From positions 1 to 55,912 of the forward strand of contig JAGXFR010000038.1 in assembly GCA_024637155.1 (NCBI GenBank): 55,912 nt of DNA. Direction: 5' to 3'. The notes under the pieces were generated by a model, which worked only from the letters and a program-made list of their open reading frames with translations, was not told where the DNA came from and did not search any database. The DNA is from Burkholderiaceae bacterium (GTDB lineage: Bacteria > Pseudomonadota > Gammaproteobacteria > Burkholderiales > Burkholderiaceae_E). Of this stretch, positions 1 through 8,342 are shown piece after piece (the first letter of the stretch is position 1; every line of letters starts with the position of its first letter). Both the position numbers and the translations under genes were made by a program.

Positions 1-1094
1 AGCTTCGCCTCTTCCACCACCACCGGGTAGGTGTAGCCGGACCCGAAGTCGCGGTTGGTGCGCACCACGCCCTTGGCGAGCACGACCTCGCCGATCCGGG
101 TGGCGTCCTGCGTCGTCACGAGGATGTCGTTGCTCTGGTTCGCCGCCGATCCGGAGCCGTCCTGCAGGTGGACCCAGTTCTTGCCCATCACGCCGCCCGT
201 GAACTTCACGACCTGACCGCGCACCTGGACCGTCTTGTCCTTGAGCTTGGCCGTTCCGCCGACGATCTCGGCGACGGTGTAGCCGTCGGCGCCGGCCGCC
301 TTGGCAACTTTGATCGGAGCGGAGGCAGCAGCCGGCGTCGCAGCGCCGGCGTGCGGGTCGCCCTTCGCGCCGGGCATTGCGGATGCGGCCGGCCCCGCGG
401 CGCCAGGAGCGGCGGCGCTCCCTGCCAGCGTGCCGAAGAGGATCTTGTCGAACTTCTTCTTGAGCGTCTTGCTCTCGAAATTCGTCATCGTCATCGTATT
501 CTCGACGGTGACGGTGCTGCCTTTTTGCACCGGTGCCTTCGGCACTGCCGCCCAGATTTCACCCTGCTGGGTTTTGAGGCGCAGGTACACATAGGGATCG
601 GCTTCCCGGATTTCGAGGACCTCGCCCTTCGTGCCCGGCGCGGCTGCTGCTGCGGGGGTCGGCGCGGTGGCCACGGGCGCTGCCGGCTTGGCTCCGGCGG
701 GCGTCGCAACAGGAACCGTTGCGGACATTGCCACAGCCGGTGCCGCAGCCGGTGCGGCGGTCGGTGCCGGGGCCGCGCCGACGAGCGTGCCGAACACGAT
801 CGTGTCGAACTTGCGCTTGAGCGACGGACTCTCGAAGCCGCGCGTCAGCAGCGCGTTCTCGACCGTGACGGTGCTGCCCTTGCGCAGTTGCGCCTTGGGC
901 ACCGCAGCCCACGTCTCGCCCTTGTCGGTCTTGAGGCGCATGTAGGTGTAGTTCTTGGCGTCCAGCAGCTCGACGATCTCGCCCTTGACCGGCGGACTCT
1001 GCACCGGCGCGCTCGCCTGCTTCGGGTTGGCCACGGCGGCCGCAACACTGAACACGGCGATCATCGCCACGAGCCATTTCATCGATTTCTTCAT
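1..1094 (-). CDS. Exported NrfJ-like repeat protein with C-terminal OB-fold-like domain (3' end cut by window)
   Basis: The gene starts at the ATG at 1094 and runs off the window at base 1, so at least 364 residues are present but not the stop. A signal peptide begins MKKSMKWLVAMIAVF. Two copies of a ~65-residue NrfJ-like module follow (about residues 36-103 and 155-225). Each has a GE(I/V)xE core, a YxYxRLKT segment, GExWAAVPKA, and a closing FES-x2-LK-x-KFD-x-I-x-FGTL signature. Ala/Pro-rich linkers join them. The C-terminal part (about 275 onward) resembles an OB-fold nucleotide-binding-like domain (VQVRGQVVKF, WVHLQDGSG). It is divergent from arsR. NrfJ-like modules occur in periplasmic proteins of unclear function; two modules plus an OB-fold is an unusual arrangement. 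No function is assigned. Confidence 0.8.
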   Translation of the reverse strand, partial: MKKSMKWLVAMIAVFSVAAAVANPKQASAPVQSPPVKGEIVELLDAKNYTYMRLKTDKGETWAAVPKAQLRKGSTVTVENALLTRGFESPSLKRKFDTIVFGTLVGAAPAPTAAPAAAPAVAMSATVPVATPAGAKPAAPVATAPTPAAAAAPGTKGEVLEIREADPYVYLRLKTQQGEIWAAVPKAPVQKGSTVTVENTMTMTNFESKTLKKKFDKILFGTLAGSAAAPGAAGPAASAMPGAKGDPHAGAATPAAASAPIKVAKAAGADGYTVAEIVGGTAKLKDKTVQVRGQVVKFTGGVMGKNWVHLQDGSGSAANQSNDILVTTQDATRIGEVVLAKGVVRTNRDFGSGYTYPVVVEEAK

Positions 1095-1213
1095 TCCCGA
1101 TCCTTGATTGTCAGAGGGGCGGCGCCGGTTTTGTGCTTCCCGGGTGACCGGCTCGGAGTGTACCGCGATCGGCCGGATGGCCTCCGCCAGGAGCCATTTC
1201 AGGCGTCGAATAC

Positions 1214-1241
1214 TTGACCGTTTCGGTAATTCGAGTATTAT
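1214..1241 (+). promoter_or_regulatory. Predicted sigma70 promoter of arsR-arsM
   Basis: TTGACC at 1214-1219, a 16-bp spacer, and TATTAT at 1236-1241 make a good sigma70-like promoter. It would start transcription near 1248, about 25 bases before the arsR ATG. The -10 box lies inside the palindrome at 1230-1245. Confidence 0.65.
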
Positions 1242-1245
1242 CGAA
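1230..1245. promoter_or_regulatory. Palindromic operator, probable ArsR site
   Basis: TTCGA-GTATTA-TCGAA is a perfect 5-bp inverted repeat with a 6-bp spacer overlapping the -10 box. A degenerate half-site-like copy (TCGAATACTTGA) lies just upstream at 1206-1217. Position and symmetry fit autorepression by ArsR, as is usual for ars operons. Confidence 0.6.
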
Positions 1246-1273
1246 CTATGGACCCAATCCGGACGCCCGCTTG

Positions 1274-1624
1274 ATGAATCCGACCCCCGACGAGATCGCA
1301 CGCCACGCGCGTCGGTTCTCCGCGCTCGGCACCGAGCCGCGATTGCGAATCCTGCGCCTGCTGCTCAGCGCGCATCCGCAGGGGATGGTGGTCGGCGAGA
1401 TCGGCAGCGAGCTGCGGATCCGCGGCGCCACGCTGTCGCACCATCTCGAGAAGCTGCGCAACGAGGACCTCGTTCAGGTGCGGCGCGACGGCACCTTCCT
1501 CTGGTACTCGGTGAACACCACCGCGCTCCAGGAACTGCTCGACTTTCTCTACGCGGAGTGCTGCACCCGCAGCGGTGCCCTCTGCCCCCCATCCCTGTCT
1601 TCCTCTTCACAACAAGGAAAGTGA
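1274..1624 (+). CDS. arsR: ArsR/SmtB-family arsenic-responsive repressor
   Basis: A 116-residue winged-helix repressor, likely dimeric and cytoplasmic, that should leave DNA when As(III) or another trivalent arsenical binds. The HTH core is about residues 40-65 (GATLSHHLEKL recognition helix), followed by a wing (VQVRRDGTFLWYSV). The classical ELCVCDL metal box is absent. A C-terminal pair C96-C97 plus C103 is present, a spacing matching what I recall of the Acidithiobacillus ferrooxidans type of ArsR (C95/C96/C102). I prefer the ATG at 1274 over upstream codons in the same frame because it lies just downstream of the predicted transcription start and gives the normal family length. It is separated from arsM by 3 bases, so the two are surely co-transcribed. 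Confidence 0.88.
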   Translation: MNPTPDEIARHARRFSALGTEPRLRILRLLLSAHPQGMVVGEIGSELRIRGATLSHHLEKLRNEDLVQVRRDGTFLWYSVNTTALQELLDFLYAECCTRSGALCPPSLSSSSQQGK

Positions 1625-1627
1625 ATC

Positions 1628-2470
1628 ATGACTTCCGAAAACGACGTGCGCGTGGTGGTGCGCGAGAAGTATGGTCAGGCGGCGCTGCGTGTAAAGGCCG
1701 GCGCCTCGAATTGCGGCTGCGGTTCGGCGGGCGGCGACGCCTGCGATCCGATCACGTCCAATCTCTACGACGCGGGGCAGAGCGGTGAAGTGCCCGAGGC
1801 CGCCATGGCCGCGTCGCTCGGCTGCGGCAATCCGACCGCGCTCGCGGAACTCAAGGCAGGCGAGACGGTGCTCGACCTGGGCTCCGGCGGCGGCATCGAC
1901 GTGCTCCTCTCGGCCCGACGCGTCGGGCCGACCGGCAAGGCCTATGGACTGGACATGACCGACGAGATGCTCGCGCTCGCCGAGGAGAACCGGGTGAAGA
2001 GCGGCCTGACGAACGTCGAATTCCTCAAGGGCGAGATCGAGAACATCCCGCTGCCGCGCAATGCCGTGGACGTGGTCATCTCCAACTGCGTGATCAATCT
2101 TTCCGGCGACAAGGACCGCGTGCTGCGCGAGGCGTTCCGGGTCCTGAAACCGGGCGGGCGCTTCGCGGTGTCCGACGTCGTGGTGCGCGGCGAGGTGCCG
2201 GCGGCGATCAAGAAGAGCGTCGAGATGTGGGTGGGCTGCGTGGCCGGCGCCTTGCAGGATTCCGAGTACCGGGACAAACTCGCAGCGGCAGGCTTCCAGG
2301 ACATCGAACTGGAAGTGACCCGGGTTTACGGAGTCGAAGACGCGCGTGCCTTCCTCGTGGCACAGGGGCTGGACGTGGACGCTGTCGCCCGGGACATCGA
2401 CGGCAAGTTCGTCAGCGCCTTCGTGCGTGCCGTGAAGCCGACGGGTTGCTGCGGGTCCTGCTGCGGCTGA
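1628..2470 (+). CDS. arsM: Arsenite S-adenosylmethionine methyltransferase ArsM
   Basis: 280 residues; methylates trivalent arsenic with S-adenosylmethionine in the cytoplasm. A class I methyltransferase fold is visible: [16 protein letters not shown] (motif I, about residue 79) and the downstream LDMTDEML. The three conserved arsenic-binding cysteines of the family are present at C66 (LGCGNP), C154 (ISNCVINL) and C204 (VGCVAG). A Cys-rich N-terminus (C29, C31, C39) and a C-terminal CCGSCCG tail add further thiols. It directly follows arsR. No arsB, acr3 or arsC is nearby, so resistance here would depend on methylation and volatilisation or on transporters elsewhere. Family assignment is firm. 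Confidence 0.95.
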   Translation: MTSENDVRVVVREKYGQAALRVKAGASNCGCGSAGGDACDPITSNLYDAGQSGEVPEAAMAASLGCGNPTALAELKAGETVLDLGSGGGIDVLLSARRVGPTGKAYGLDMTDEMLALAEENRVKSGLTNVEFLKGEIENIPLPRNAVDVVISNCVINLSGDKDRVLREAFRVLKPGGRFAVSDVVVRGEVPAAIKKSVEMWVGCVAGALQDSEYRDKLAAAGFQDIELEVTRVYGVEDARAFLVAQGLDVDAVARDIDGKFVSAFVRAVKPTGCCGSCCG

Positions 2471-2533
2471 GACAATCTGCCAGGCGGGGCGGAAATACGC
2501 GGTGCCTGGATCCGGCAACGGGAGGATGCGCGG

Positions 2534-3517
2534 ATGAAGCGGCTGGTTGATGAATGGCGGGTGCGCGGGGTCGCCCTAGCGGTCGTGCTGCTCCTTGGCG
2601 GCTGCCAGCGCGAAGCGCCGGCGGGATTCTCCGGTTATGTCGAGGGCGAGTACCTGTACCTGGCCGCGCCGCAAGGCGGTTACCTGCAGACGCTGGACGC
2701 CGCGCGCGGCACGCGGGTGGCCGCCGGCGCGCGCCTGTTCGAAATCGCCGCCGAACCGGAAGCCTACGCGGTGGGCGCCGCGCAGGCCCGTGCGGATTCG
2801 GCCCGCGAGCGCGCCCGCAACCTGCGCGCGCCGGGGCGCGTTTCCGAGATCGCGGCGCTCGCGGCGCAGGTGCGCGCGGCGGAATCCGCGCTGCGCCTTG
2901 CGCAGACGCAATTTGCCCAGCAGGAGTCGCTGGCGAGCCGGAACTTCATCTCGCAGGCGCGGCTCGACGAGGCGCGCGCGGGACGCGACAGCGCGGCGGC
3001 GCAGCTCGACGCCGCGCGCCAGCAGCTCGCCACCCGGCAGGCCGCGCTGGGCCGGGGCCCGGAAGTGCGCGCTGCCGAGGCGGAAACCGCGGCGGCCGTG
3101 GCCGGAGTAGCGCAGGCGCGCTGGCAGCTTGAGCGCAAGACCGTGCTCGCGCCCGCCGCCGGCGAAGTGGCCGAGACCTATTTCCATCCCGGGGAATGGG
3201 TGCCCGCCGGGTCTGCCGTGGCGAGCCTGCTGCCCGATGCGAGCCGGCTGATCCGCTTCTTCGTTCCCGAAACCGCGCTCGCCGGGCTGCGCGCCGGGCA
3301 GGCGGTGGAAGCGCGTTGCGACGGTTGCGCGACGCCGATCGCCGCGAAGATCGATTTCATCGCCGCGCAGCCCGAGTACACGCCGCCGGTGATCTTCAGC
3401 CGGGAAAGCCGCTCCCGGCTCGTCTACCGTGTCGAGGCGCGTCCCGCCGCGGCCGACGCGATCGGGCTGCGCCCGGGTCTGCCGGTCGAGGTGCATCCGG
3501 CCGGGCCGGCGCGGTGA
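2534..3517 (+). CDS. HlyD/EmrA-type membrane fusion lipoprotein of an ABC exporter
   Basis: 327 residues. The N-terminus has a hydrophobic segment ending in a lipobox-like LGGC (Cys24), suggesting a periplasm-facing lipoprotein. A split biotinyl-lipoyl-like domain (about 35-75 and 205-240) brackets a long Ala/Arg/Gln-rich coiled-coil hairpin (about 80-195), the hallmark of periplasmic adaptor proteins. A beta-barrel region follows (about 245-320). It lies upstream of an ABC ATPase and an ABC-2 permease on the same strand, the YbhG/YhiI-type order. It probably links the inner-membrane exporter to an outer-membrane channel; the substrate cannot be read from sequence. Confidence 0.85.
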   Translation: MKRLVDEWRVRGVALAVVLLLGGCQREAPAGFSGYVEGEYLYLAAPQGGYLQTLDAARGTRVAAGARLFEIAAEPEAYAVGAAQARADSARERARNLRAPGRVSEIAALAAQVRAAESALRLAQTQFAQQESLASRNFISQARLDEARAGRDSAAAQLDAARQQLATRQAALGRGPEVRAAEAETAAAVAGVAQARWQLERKTVLAPAAGEVAETYFHPGEWVPAGSAVASLLPDASRLIRFFVPETALAGLRAGQAVEARCDGCATPIAAKIDFIAAQPEYTPPVIFSRESRSRLVYRVEARPAAADAIGLRPGLPVEVHPAGPAR

Positions 3518-3554
3518 GCCGGGACTGCGCCGCGATGTGCACGGGGCCGCAGCG

Positions 3555-4478
3555 GTGAGCCTCGCGATCGACGTCACGGGCATCAACAAGAGTTTCGGGG
3601 ACAAGCACGTGGTCCGCGACCTCGCGCTGCAGGTCGAGGAAGGCGAAATCTACGGATTCCTGGGCCCCAACGGCAGCGGCAAGACCACTTCGATCCGGAT
3701 GCTCTGCGGGCTGCTCACGCCCGACAGCGGCAGCGGCACTTGCCTCGGCTTCGACGTCATCAAGGAGGCGGGTCAGATCAAGCGCCAGGTCGGCTACATG
3801 ACGCAGCGCTTCTCGCTGTGGGACGACCTGACGATCGCCGAGAACCTCGATTTCGTCGGCAGGATGTTCGGGATGGATCGGCGCCGCGAGGCCGTCGACC
3901 AGGCGCTCGGCGACCTGGGGCTTGCATCGCGTCGCGACCAGCTCGCCGGGACGCTCTCCGGTGGCTGGAAGCAGCGTCTCGCGCTCGCCTCGTGCCTGCT
4001 GCACCGCCCGAAACTGCTGCTGCTCGACGAGCCCACGGCCGGCGTCGACCCGAAGGCGCGGCGGGATTTCTGGGAACAGATTCACCACCTCGCGGACACC
4101 GGAATCACGGTGCTGGTGTCCACCCACTACATGGACGAGGCCGAGCGCTGCCACCGGCTCGCCTACATCGCCTACGGCACCCTGCTCGCCGCCGGCACGG
4201 CCGAGGAGATCGTCGCCGCGCAGGGCCTGCATACCTGGGAGTTGCGTGGCGCGGGCATCGCCGGCCTCGCCGGTCGTCTGCGCGCGCTGCCCGCCGTGGG
4301 TCAGGTGGCCAGCTTCGGTTCGGCGCTGCACGTGAGCGGCGCCAATCGGGAGGCGCTGGCGGCCGCGCTCGCGGAGTTCGGCGAGCGCGACGACATCGCG
4401 CTCACGAGCGTCGAATCGTCGCTCGAAGACGCCTTCATCCACATGATGAAGGGCGTCGCGGACGAACCCGGCCAGTAG
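3555..4478 (+). CDS. ABC-2 exporter ATP-binding protein
   Basis: 307 residues from a GTG at 3555. I prefer this start because the fold begins directly after it; upstream codons in frame only extend into the end of the previous gene. Walker A is GPNGSGKTT (about residues 38-46), the signature is LSGGWKQRL, and Walker B is LLLLDEPTAGVD, followed by the H-loop STHYMDEAERC. This is a single NBD of the YbhF/CcmA type for ABC-2 exporters. The C-terminal 80 residues match the extension of drug/polysaccharide exporters. The stop is 3 bases before the permease start, so translation is probably coupled. Confidence 0.92.
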   Translation: MSLAIDVTGINKSFGDKHVVRDLALQVEEGEIYGFLGPNGSGKTTSIRMLCGLLTPDSGSGTCLGFDVIKEAGQIKRQVGYMTQRFSLWDDLTIAENLDFVGRMFGMDRRREAVDQALGDLGLASRRDQLAGTLSGGWKQRLALASCLLHRPKLLLLDEPTAGVDPKARRDFWEQIHHLADTGITVLVSTHYMDEAERCHRLAYIAYGTLLAAGTAEEIVAAQGLHTWELRGAGIAGLAGRLRALPAVGQVASFGSALHVSGANREALAAALAEFGERDDIALTSVESSLEDAFIHMMKGVADEPGQ

Positions 4479-4481
4479 TCG

Positions 4482-5714
4482 ATGAACACCCTGCGCAACG
4501 GATTTTCGCTGTCCCGCTGGCTCGGGATTCTGATCAAGGAATTCATCCAACTGCGTCGCGACCGGCTCACGTTCGGGATGATCGTGGGCATTCCGATCCT
4601 GCAGGTGATGCTCTTCGGCTACGCGATCAATTCGGATCCCCGCCATCTTCCGACCGCGGTGGTGATGGCCGATCCGGGTCCCGCCGCCCGTTCCTTCGTC
4701 GCCGCGATGGAGAACAGCGGTTATTTCCGGGTGATCGGTCCCTTCGGAAACGACGCGCAGGGCCGCGACCTGCTCGAGCGCGGCGCGGTCCAGTTCGTCG
4801 TGACCTTCCCGCCGGGCTTTCACCGCGATCTCGTCCGGGGCAGCCGCCCGACCGTACTCGTGGAGGCGGACGCGACCGATCCGTCGGCGCTCGGCGGCGC
4901 GCTCTCGGTGCTGGAGCGACTCGCCGGGCGGGCCTTCACGGGGGACCTGCCGGGTCCGGCGCGTGCGGCACGCGACGCGGGCGCGCTCGCCGGTGGGGTG
5001 GGTGCGGCGAGCGGCGCCGCGGCAGCGCTCGGCGGCGCGGCACTCGCCGCTCCCGGACCCGCCGGTGCCGGACAGGTCGAGCTGATCGTCCAGCGCCGCT
5101 ACAACCCCGAGGGGGTCACGGCGTTCAACATCGTGCCCGGGCTGCTCGGCGTGATCCTGACGATGACCATGGTGCTGATGACCGGGCTCGCGATGACCCG
5201 GGAGCGCGAGCGCGGTACCTTCGAGAACCTGCTCTCCACCCCGGCCAGCGCCTTCGAGGTGATGACCGGCAAGATCGTCCCCTACATTCTGATCGGACTG
5301 ATCCAGGTCACGCTCGTGCTGGCCGCCGCGCGCTGGCTCTTCGACGTGCCCATGATCGGCAGCATCGCGCTGCTCTACGCGGTCGTGCTGCTGTTCATCT
5401 GCGCCAACCTGACGCTGGGAATCACCTTCAGTTCCATCGCCCGCAATCAGCTCCAGTCGATGCAGATGACCTTCTTCTTCTTCCTCCCCTCGCTGCTGCT
5501 CTCGGGCTTCATGTTCCCGTTTCGCGGCATGCCCGAGTGGGCGCAGGTGATCGGCAACGTGCTGCCGCTCACGCACTTTCTCGTGCTGGTGCGCGGCATT
5601 CTGTTGAAGGGCCACGGTCCGGAGATGCTTTGGGGCCACGTCTGGCCGATCCTGCTCTTCATGGGCGTCGTGCTGGCGCTGGGCTTGCGCACCTTCCGGC
5701 GCACGCTCGACTGA
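4482..5714 (+). CDS. ABC-2 type transporter permease
   Basis: 410 residues. It has one N-terminal membrane helix (LTFGMIVGIPILQVMLFGYAI), a large extracytoplasmic domain, and five C-terminal helices (about 215-405), the YhhJ/YbhR topology. Family motifs include MTRERERGTFENLLSTP, the cytoplasmic coupling segment after the second helix. An Ala/Gly-rich stretch at about residues 155-200 looks like low-complexity expansion within the extracytoplasmic domain. Only one permease gene is present, so a homodimer is likely. It follows its ATPase by 3 bases. Confidence 0.9.
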   Translation: MNTLRNGFSLSRWLGILIKEFIQLRRDRLTFGMIVGIPILQVMLFGYAINSDPRHLPTAVVMADPGPAARSFVAAMENSGYFRVIGPFGNDAQGRDLLERGAVQFVVTFPPGFHRDLVRGSRPTVLVEADATDPSALGGALSVLERLAGRAFTGDLPGPARAARDAGALAGGVGAASGAAAALGGAALAAPGPAGAGQVELIVQRRYNPEGVTAFNIVPGLLGVILTMTMVLMTGLAMTRERERGTFENLLSTPASAFEVMTGKIVPYILIGLIQVTLVLAAARWLFDVPMIGSIALLYAVVLLFICANLTLGITFSSIARNQLQSMQMTFFFFLPSLLLSGFMFPFRGMPEWAQVIGNVLPLTHFLVLVRGILLKGHGPEMLWGHVWPILLFMGVVLALGLRTFRRTLD

Positions 5715-5726
5715 GGCCGCACGGGG

Positions 5727-6632
5727 ATGTCGCGAGCCATCGACCGTCGCCGCTTTCTCGCGCTCGCCGCCGGTATGCTGGCTGCCGCGGCGCATCCGGC
5801 CGGTGCGCGAATCCGGCGGACGCTGCCGCGCGGGGGCACGGCGCTGCCCGTGATCGGCATGGGCACCTGGCTCACCTTTGACGTCGCGGGGGACGACACC
5901 GCGCAGCGAACGCAGCGCCAGGAGGTGCTCGAGCGCTTTTTCGCCGCCGGCGGCGGCATGATCGATTCCTCCCCGATGTACGGGCGCGCCGAGCAGTTGC
6001 TGGGGCAACTGCTGCCGCGCGTCGCGCACGCGGGTCGGCTGTGGTCCGCGACCAAGGTCTGGACGCCCTTCGACGCGCTCGGCCCGACGCAGCTCGCTGA
6101 GTCGCTACGGCTCTGGGGCGGCGCGCGTTTCGACGTGGTCCTGGTGCACAACCTGCTCAACTGGCGCGCGCATCTGCGCACCCTGCGCCGCGCGCAGGAC
6201 GAGGGACGGGTTCTGCGGGTGGGCATCTCGACCTCGCACGGCGAGCGCCACGACGAAGCCGAGCGCTTGATTCGATCCGAAGCGCTCGACGTGCTCCAGA
6301 TCACCTACAACCTCTCGGACGCGAGCGCCGAGCCGCTGATGCGGCTGGCGGCCGAGCGCGGCCTCGCCGTGGTGATCAACCGGCCGCTCGACGGCGGCTG
6401 GCTCTTTCGGCGTGTCGCGGGGCGGGCTCTGCCGGCGTGGGCGCAGGAGTTCGACTGCGCGAACTGGGCGCAGTTCTTCCTCAAGTGGGTGGTGTCGCAC
6501 CCCGCCGTGACCTGTGCGATCCCGGCGACCCGCCATCCCGGTCACATGGACGAGAACATGGGAGCGGGTCGCGGTCGCCTGCCCGACGCAGCGCAGCGGC
6601 GCCGGATGCAGGCGTACATCGACGCGCTCTGA
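5727..6632 (+). CDS. Tat-exported aldo/keto reductase
   Basis: 301 residues. The N-terminus DRRRFLALAAGMLAAAAHP is a twin-arginine signal, so the enzyme is probably folded with its nicotinamide cofactor and exported. The aldo/keto reductase barrel shows GMGTW, the Asp/Tyr of IDSSPMYG, the Lys of SATKVW and the His of VVLVHNL, which make up the D-Y-K-H catalytic tetrad. A C-terminal AIPATRHPGHMDEN segment matches the cofactor-binding end of the barrel. It lies 12 bases after the permease and may be in the same transcript, but a link with the exporter is not obvious. Substrate unknown. Confidence 0.88.
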   Translation: MSRAIDRRRFLALAAGMLAAAAHPAGARIRRTLPRGGTALPVIGMGTWLTFDVAGDDTAQRTQRQEVLERFFAAGGGMIDSSPMYGRAEQLLGQLLPRVAHAGRLWSATKVWTPFDALGPTQLAESLRLWGGARFDVVLVHNLLNWRAHLRTLRRAQDEGRVLRVGISTSHGERHDEAERLIRSEALDVLQITYNLSDASAEPLMRLAAERGLAVVINRPLDGGWLFRRVAGRALPAWAQEFDCANWAQFFLKWVVSHPAVTCAIPATRHPGHMDENMGAGRGRLPDAAQRRRMQAYIDAL

Positions 6633-6719
6633 GCGCTTGCGCGGGCGCGGCGTCGCGGCGCTATCATCGGGCCACGCATTTCGCGGACGAGCCGGGGTTC
6701 ATCGGCGGGGGGAGACGGC

Positions 6720-8342
6720 ATGCGCAACAAAGCGGCTGACGTGGTCGTCGTCGGAGCGGGACTGGCGGGCATCTGCGCGTGTCTGGAACTGCTCGACGCC
6801 GGCAAGCGCGTGGTGCTGCTCGACCGGGACGAGCCGGCCAACCTGGGCGGGCTCGCGAAGGAGAGTTTCGGCGGCATCTTCGTCGTCGGCAGCAGCGAAC
6901 AGCGCCGCGCCGGTGTGCGCGACACGCCGGCGCAGGCACTCGCCGACTGGCTGAGCTTCGCCGAATTCGAGCCCGGCGACGTCTGGCCGCGCAAGTGGGC
7001 CGAGGCCTACGTCGAGCGCTGTCACGACGACGTCTATCGCTGGGTCAAGGAGCGCGGGGTTTCCTTCTTCCCGGTGCCGCACTGGATCGAGCGCGGCGGC
7101 GAGCGGCCCGGCAATTCCGCGCCGCGTTTCCACATGGTCTGGGGCACCGGCTTCGAGCTGGTCCGGCGGCTCGTGGCGCGACTCGAGGCGCACCCGCGCC
7201 GCGATCGCCTCGAGATGGCCTTCGGGCATCGGGTCGAGCGATTGCTCCAGACCGATGGGCAGATCAGCGGCTGCGCCGGCTCGCTCGAGTCCGACGGATC
7301 GCCCTTCGAAGTGCACGCAGGTTGCGTGCTGGTGGCCGCGGGCGGGATGAACGGAGACCTGGAGCGGGTGCGCCGCAACTGGCACGCCGACTGGCGCACG
7401 CCGCCGGAGACGATCCTCAACGGCTCGCACCGCTTTGCCGACGGCACCTTGCACGACGCGGCACAGGCCGTCGGCGCGCGCGTCACCCATCTCGACCGGA
7501 TGTGGAACTACGCCGCGGGCGTGCACCACTGGCAGCCGCGCAAGCCCGGCCACGGGCTCTCGCTGGTGCCGCCGCGCTCGGCGCTGTGGCTCGACTGGCG
7601 CGGCGCGCGGATCGGCCCCGAGCCGCTGGTGACCGGCTTCGACACGCGCGAACTGGTGACCCGCGTCTGCGCGCAGGAGCGCGCCTACTCGTGGCAGCTG
7701 ATGAACCGACGCATCGCGATGAAGGAACTCGCGGTCTCGGGCGCCGAGTTCAATCCGTCGATGCGCGATCGCAAGGTGCTCGCGACCATCCGTGACCTGC
7801 TGCTGGGCAACCGCTGGCTCTACGATCAGCTCACCGGCCACTGCGCCGACGTGGTGGTGGCGCGCACGCTGCCCGAGCTGGTCGCGGCGATGAACGCCGT
7901 CAACGGAGACAGCGCGGTCGAGCTCGAGCGGGTCGAGGGCGCGGTGCGCGCTTACGACGCGGCGGTGGCGCGTGGCGCGCCCTTCGCCGACCCGCAGCTC
8001 GCGAAGATCGCGGCGATGCGCGCGTGGCGCGGCGACAAGGTGCGCACCAGCCGTTCGCAGCGCATCCTCGACGATCGCGCGCTGCCGCTCGTGGCGATTC
8101 GCGAGTTCGTCATCAGCCGCAAGACGCTCGGCGGCATCCAGACCGACCTGTCGTGCCGCGTGCTCGATGATGCGGGCGAGCCGATTCCGGGGCTCTACGC
8201 CGCCGGCGAGGCGGCCGGATTCGGCGGCGGCGGCATGCACGGGCTGCGCGCGCTGGAGGGGGGATTTCTCGGGGGCTGTATCCTCGGCGGGCGAGTCGCG
8301 GGTCGTGCGATCGCCGGAACACACCACGGGAACGAAGCATGA
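6720..8342 (+). CDS. FAD-binding dehydrogenase (fumarate reductase / KstD-like)
   Basis: 540 residues. The N-terminal dinucleotide fold is VVVVGAGLAGICACLELLDAG with the acidic end of strand 2 at LLDRDEP. The second FAD motif is near the C-terminus (GLYAAGEAAGFGGGGMHG). The overall architecture is the flavoprotein family of fumarate reductases and 3-ketosteroid/cyclohexanone Delta1-dehydrogenases, which remove or add hydrogens next to a carbonyl. A strong ribosome site (GGGGGGAGA) precedes the ATG. The stop overlaps the next start (ATGA), coupling it to the ThDP enzyme. Homologues are often annotated only as FAD-binding dehydrogenase; the substrate is unknown, probably a cyclic or alpha,beta-saturated ketone or acid. 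Confidence 0.88.
   Translation: MRNKAADVVVVGAGLAGICACLELLDAGKRVVLLDRDEPANLGGLAKESFGGIFVVGSSEQRRAGVRDTPAQALADWLSFAEFEPGDVWPRKWAEAYVERCHDDVYRWVKERGVSFFPVPHWIERGGERPGNSAPRFHMVWGTGFELVRRLVARLEAHPRRDRLEMAFGHRVERLLQTDGQISGCAGSLESDGSPFEVHAGCVLVAAGGMNGDLERVRRNWHADWRTPPETILNGSHRFADGTLHDAAQAVGARVTHLDRMWNYAAGVHHWQPRKPGHGLSLVPPRSALWLDWRGARIGPEPLVTGFDTRELVTRVCAQERAYSWQLMNRRIAMKELAVSGAEFNPSMRDRKVLATIRDLLLGNRWLYDQLTGHCADVVVARTLPELVAAMNAVNGDSAVELERVEGAVRAYDAAVARGAPFADPQLAKIAAMRAWRGDKVRTSRSQRILDDRALPLVAIREFVISRKTLGGIQTDLSCRVLDDAGEPIPGLYAAGEAAGFGGGGMHGLRALEGGFLGGCILGGRVAGRAIAGTHHGNEA

Noticed and set aside
3396..6029. An 877-codon minus-strand frame across the ABC exporter genes
   Set aside because: Same reasoning: an antisense shadow without recognisable domains, over three genes with Walker and membrane motifs.
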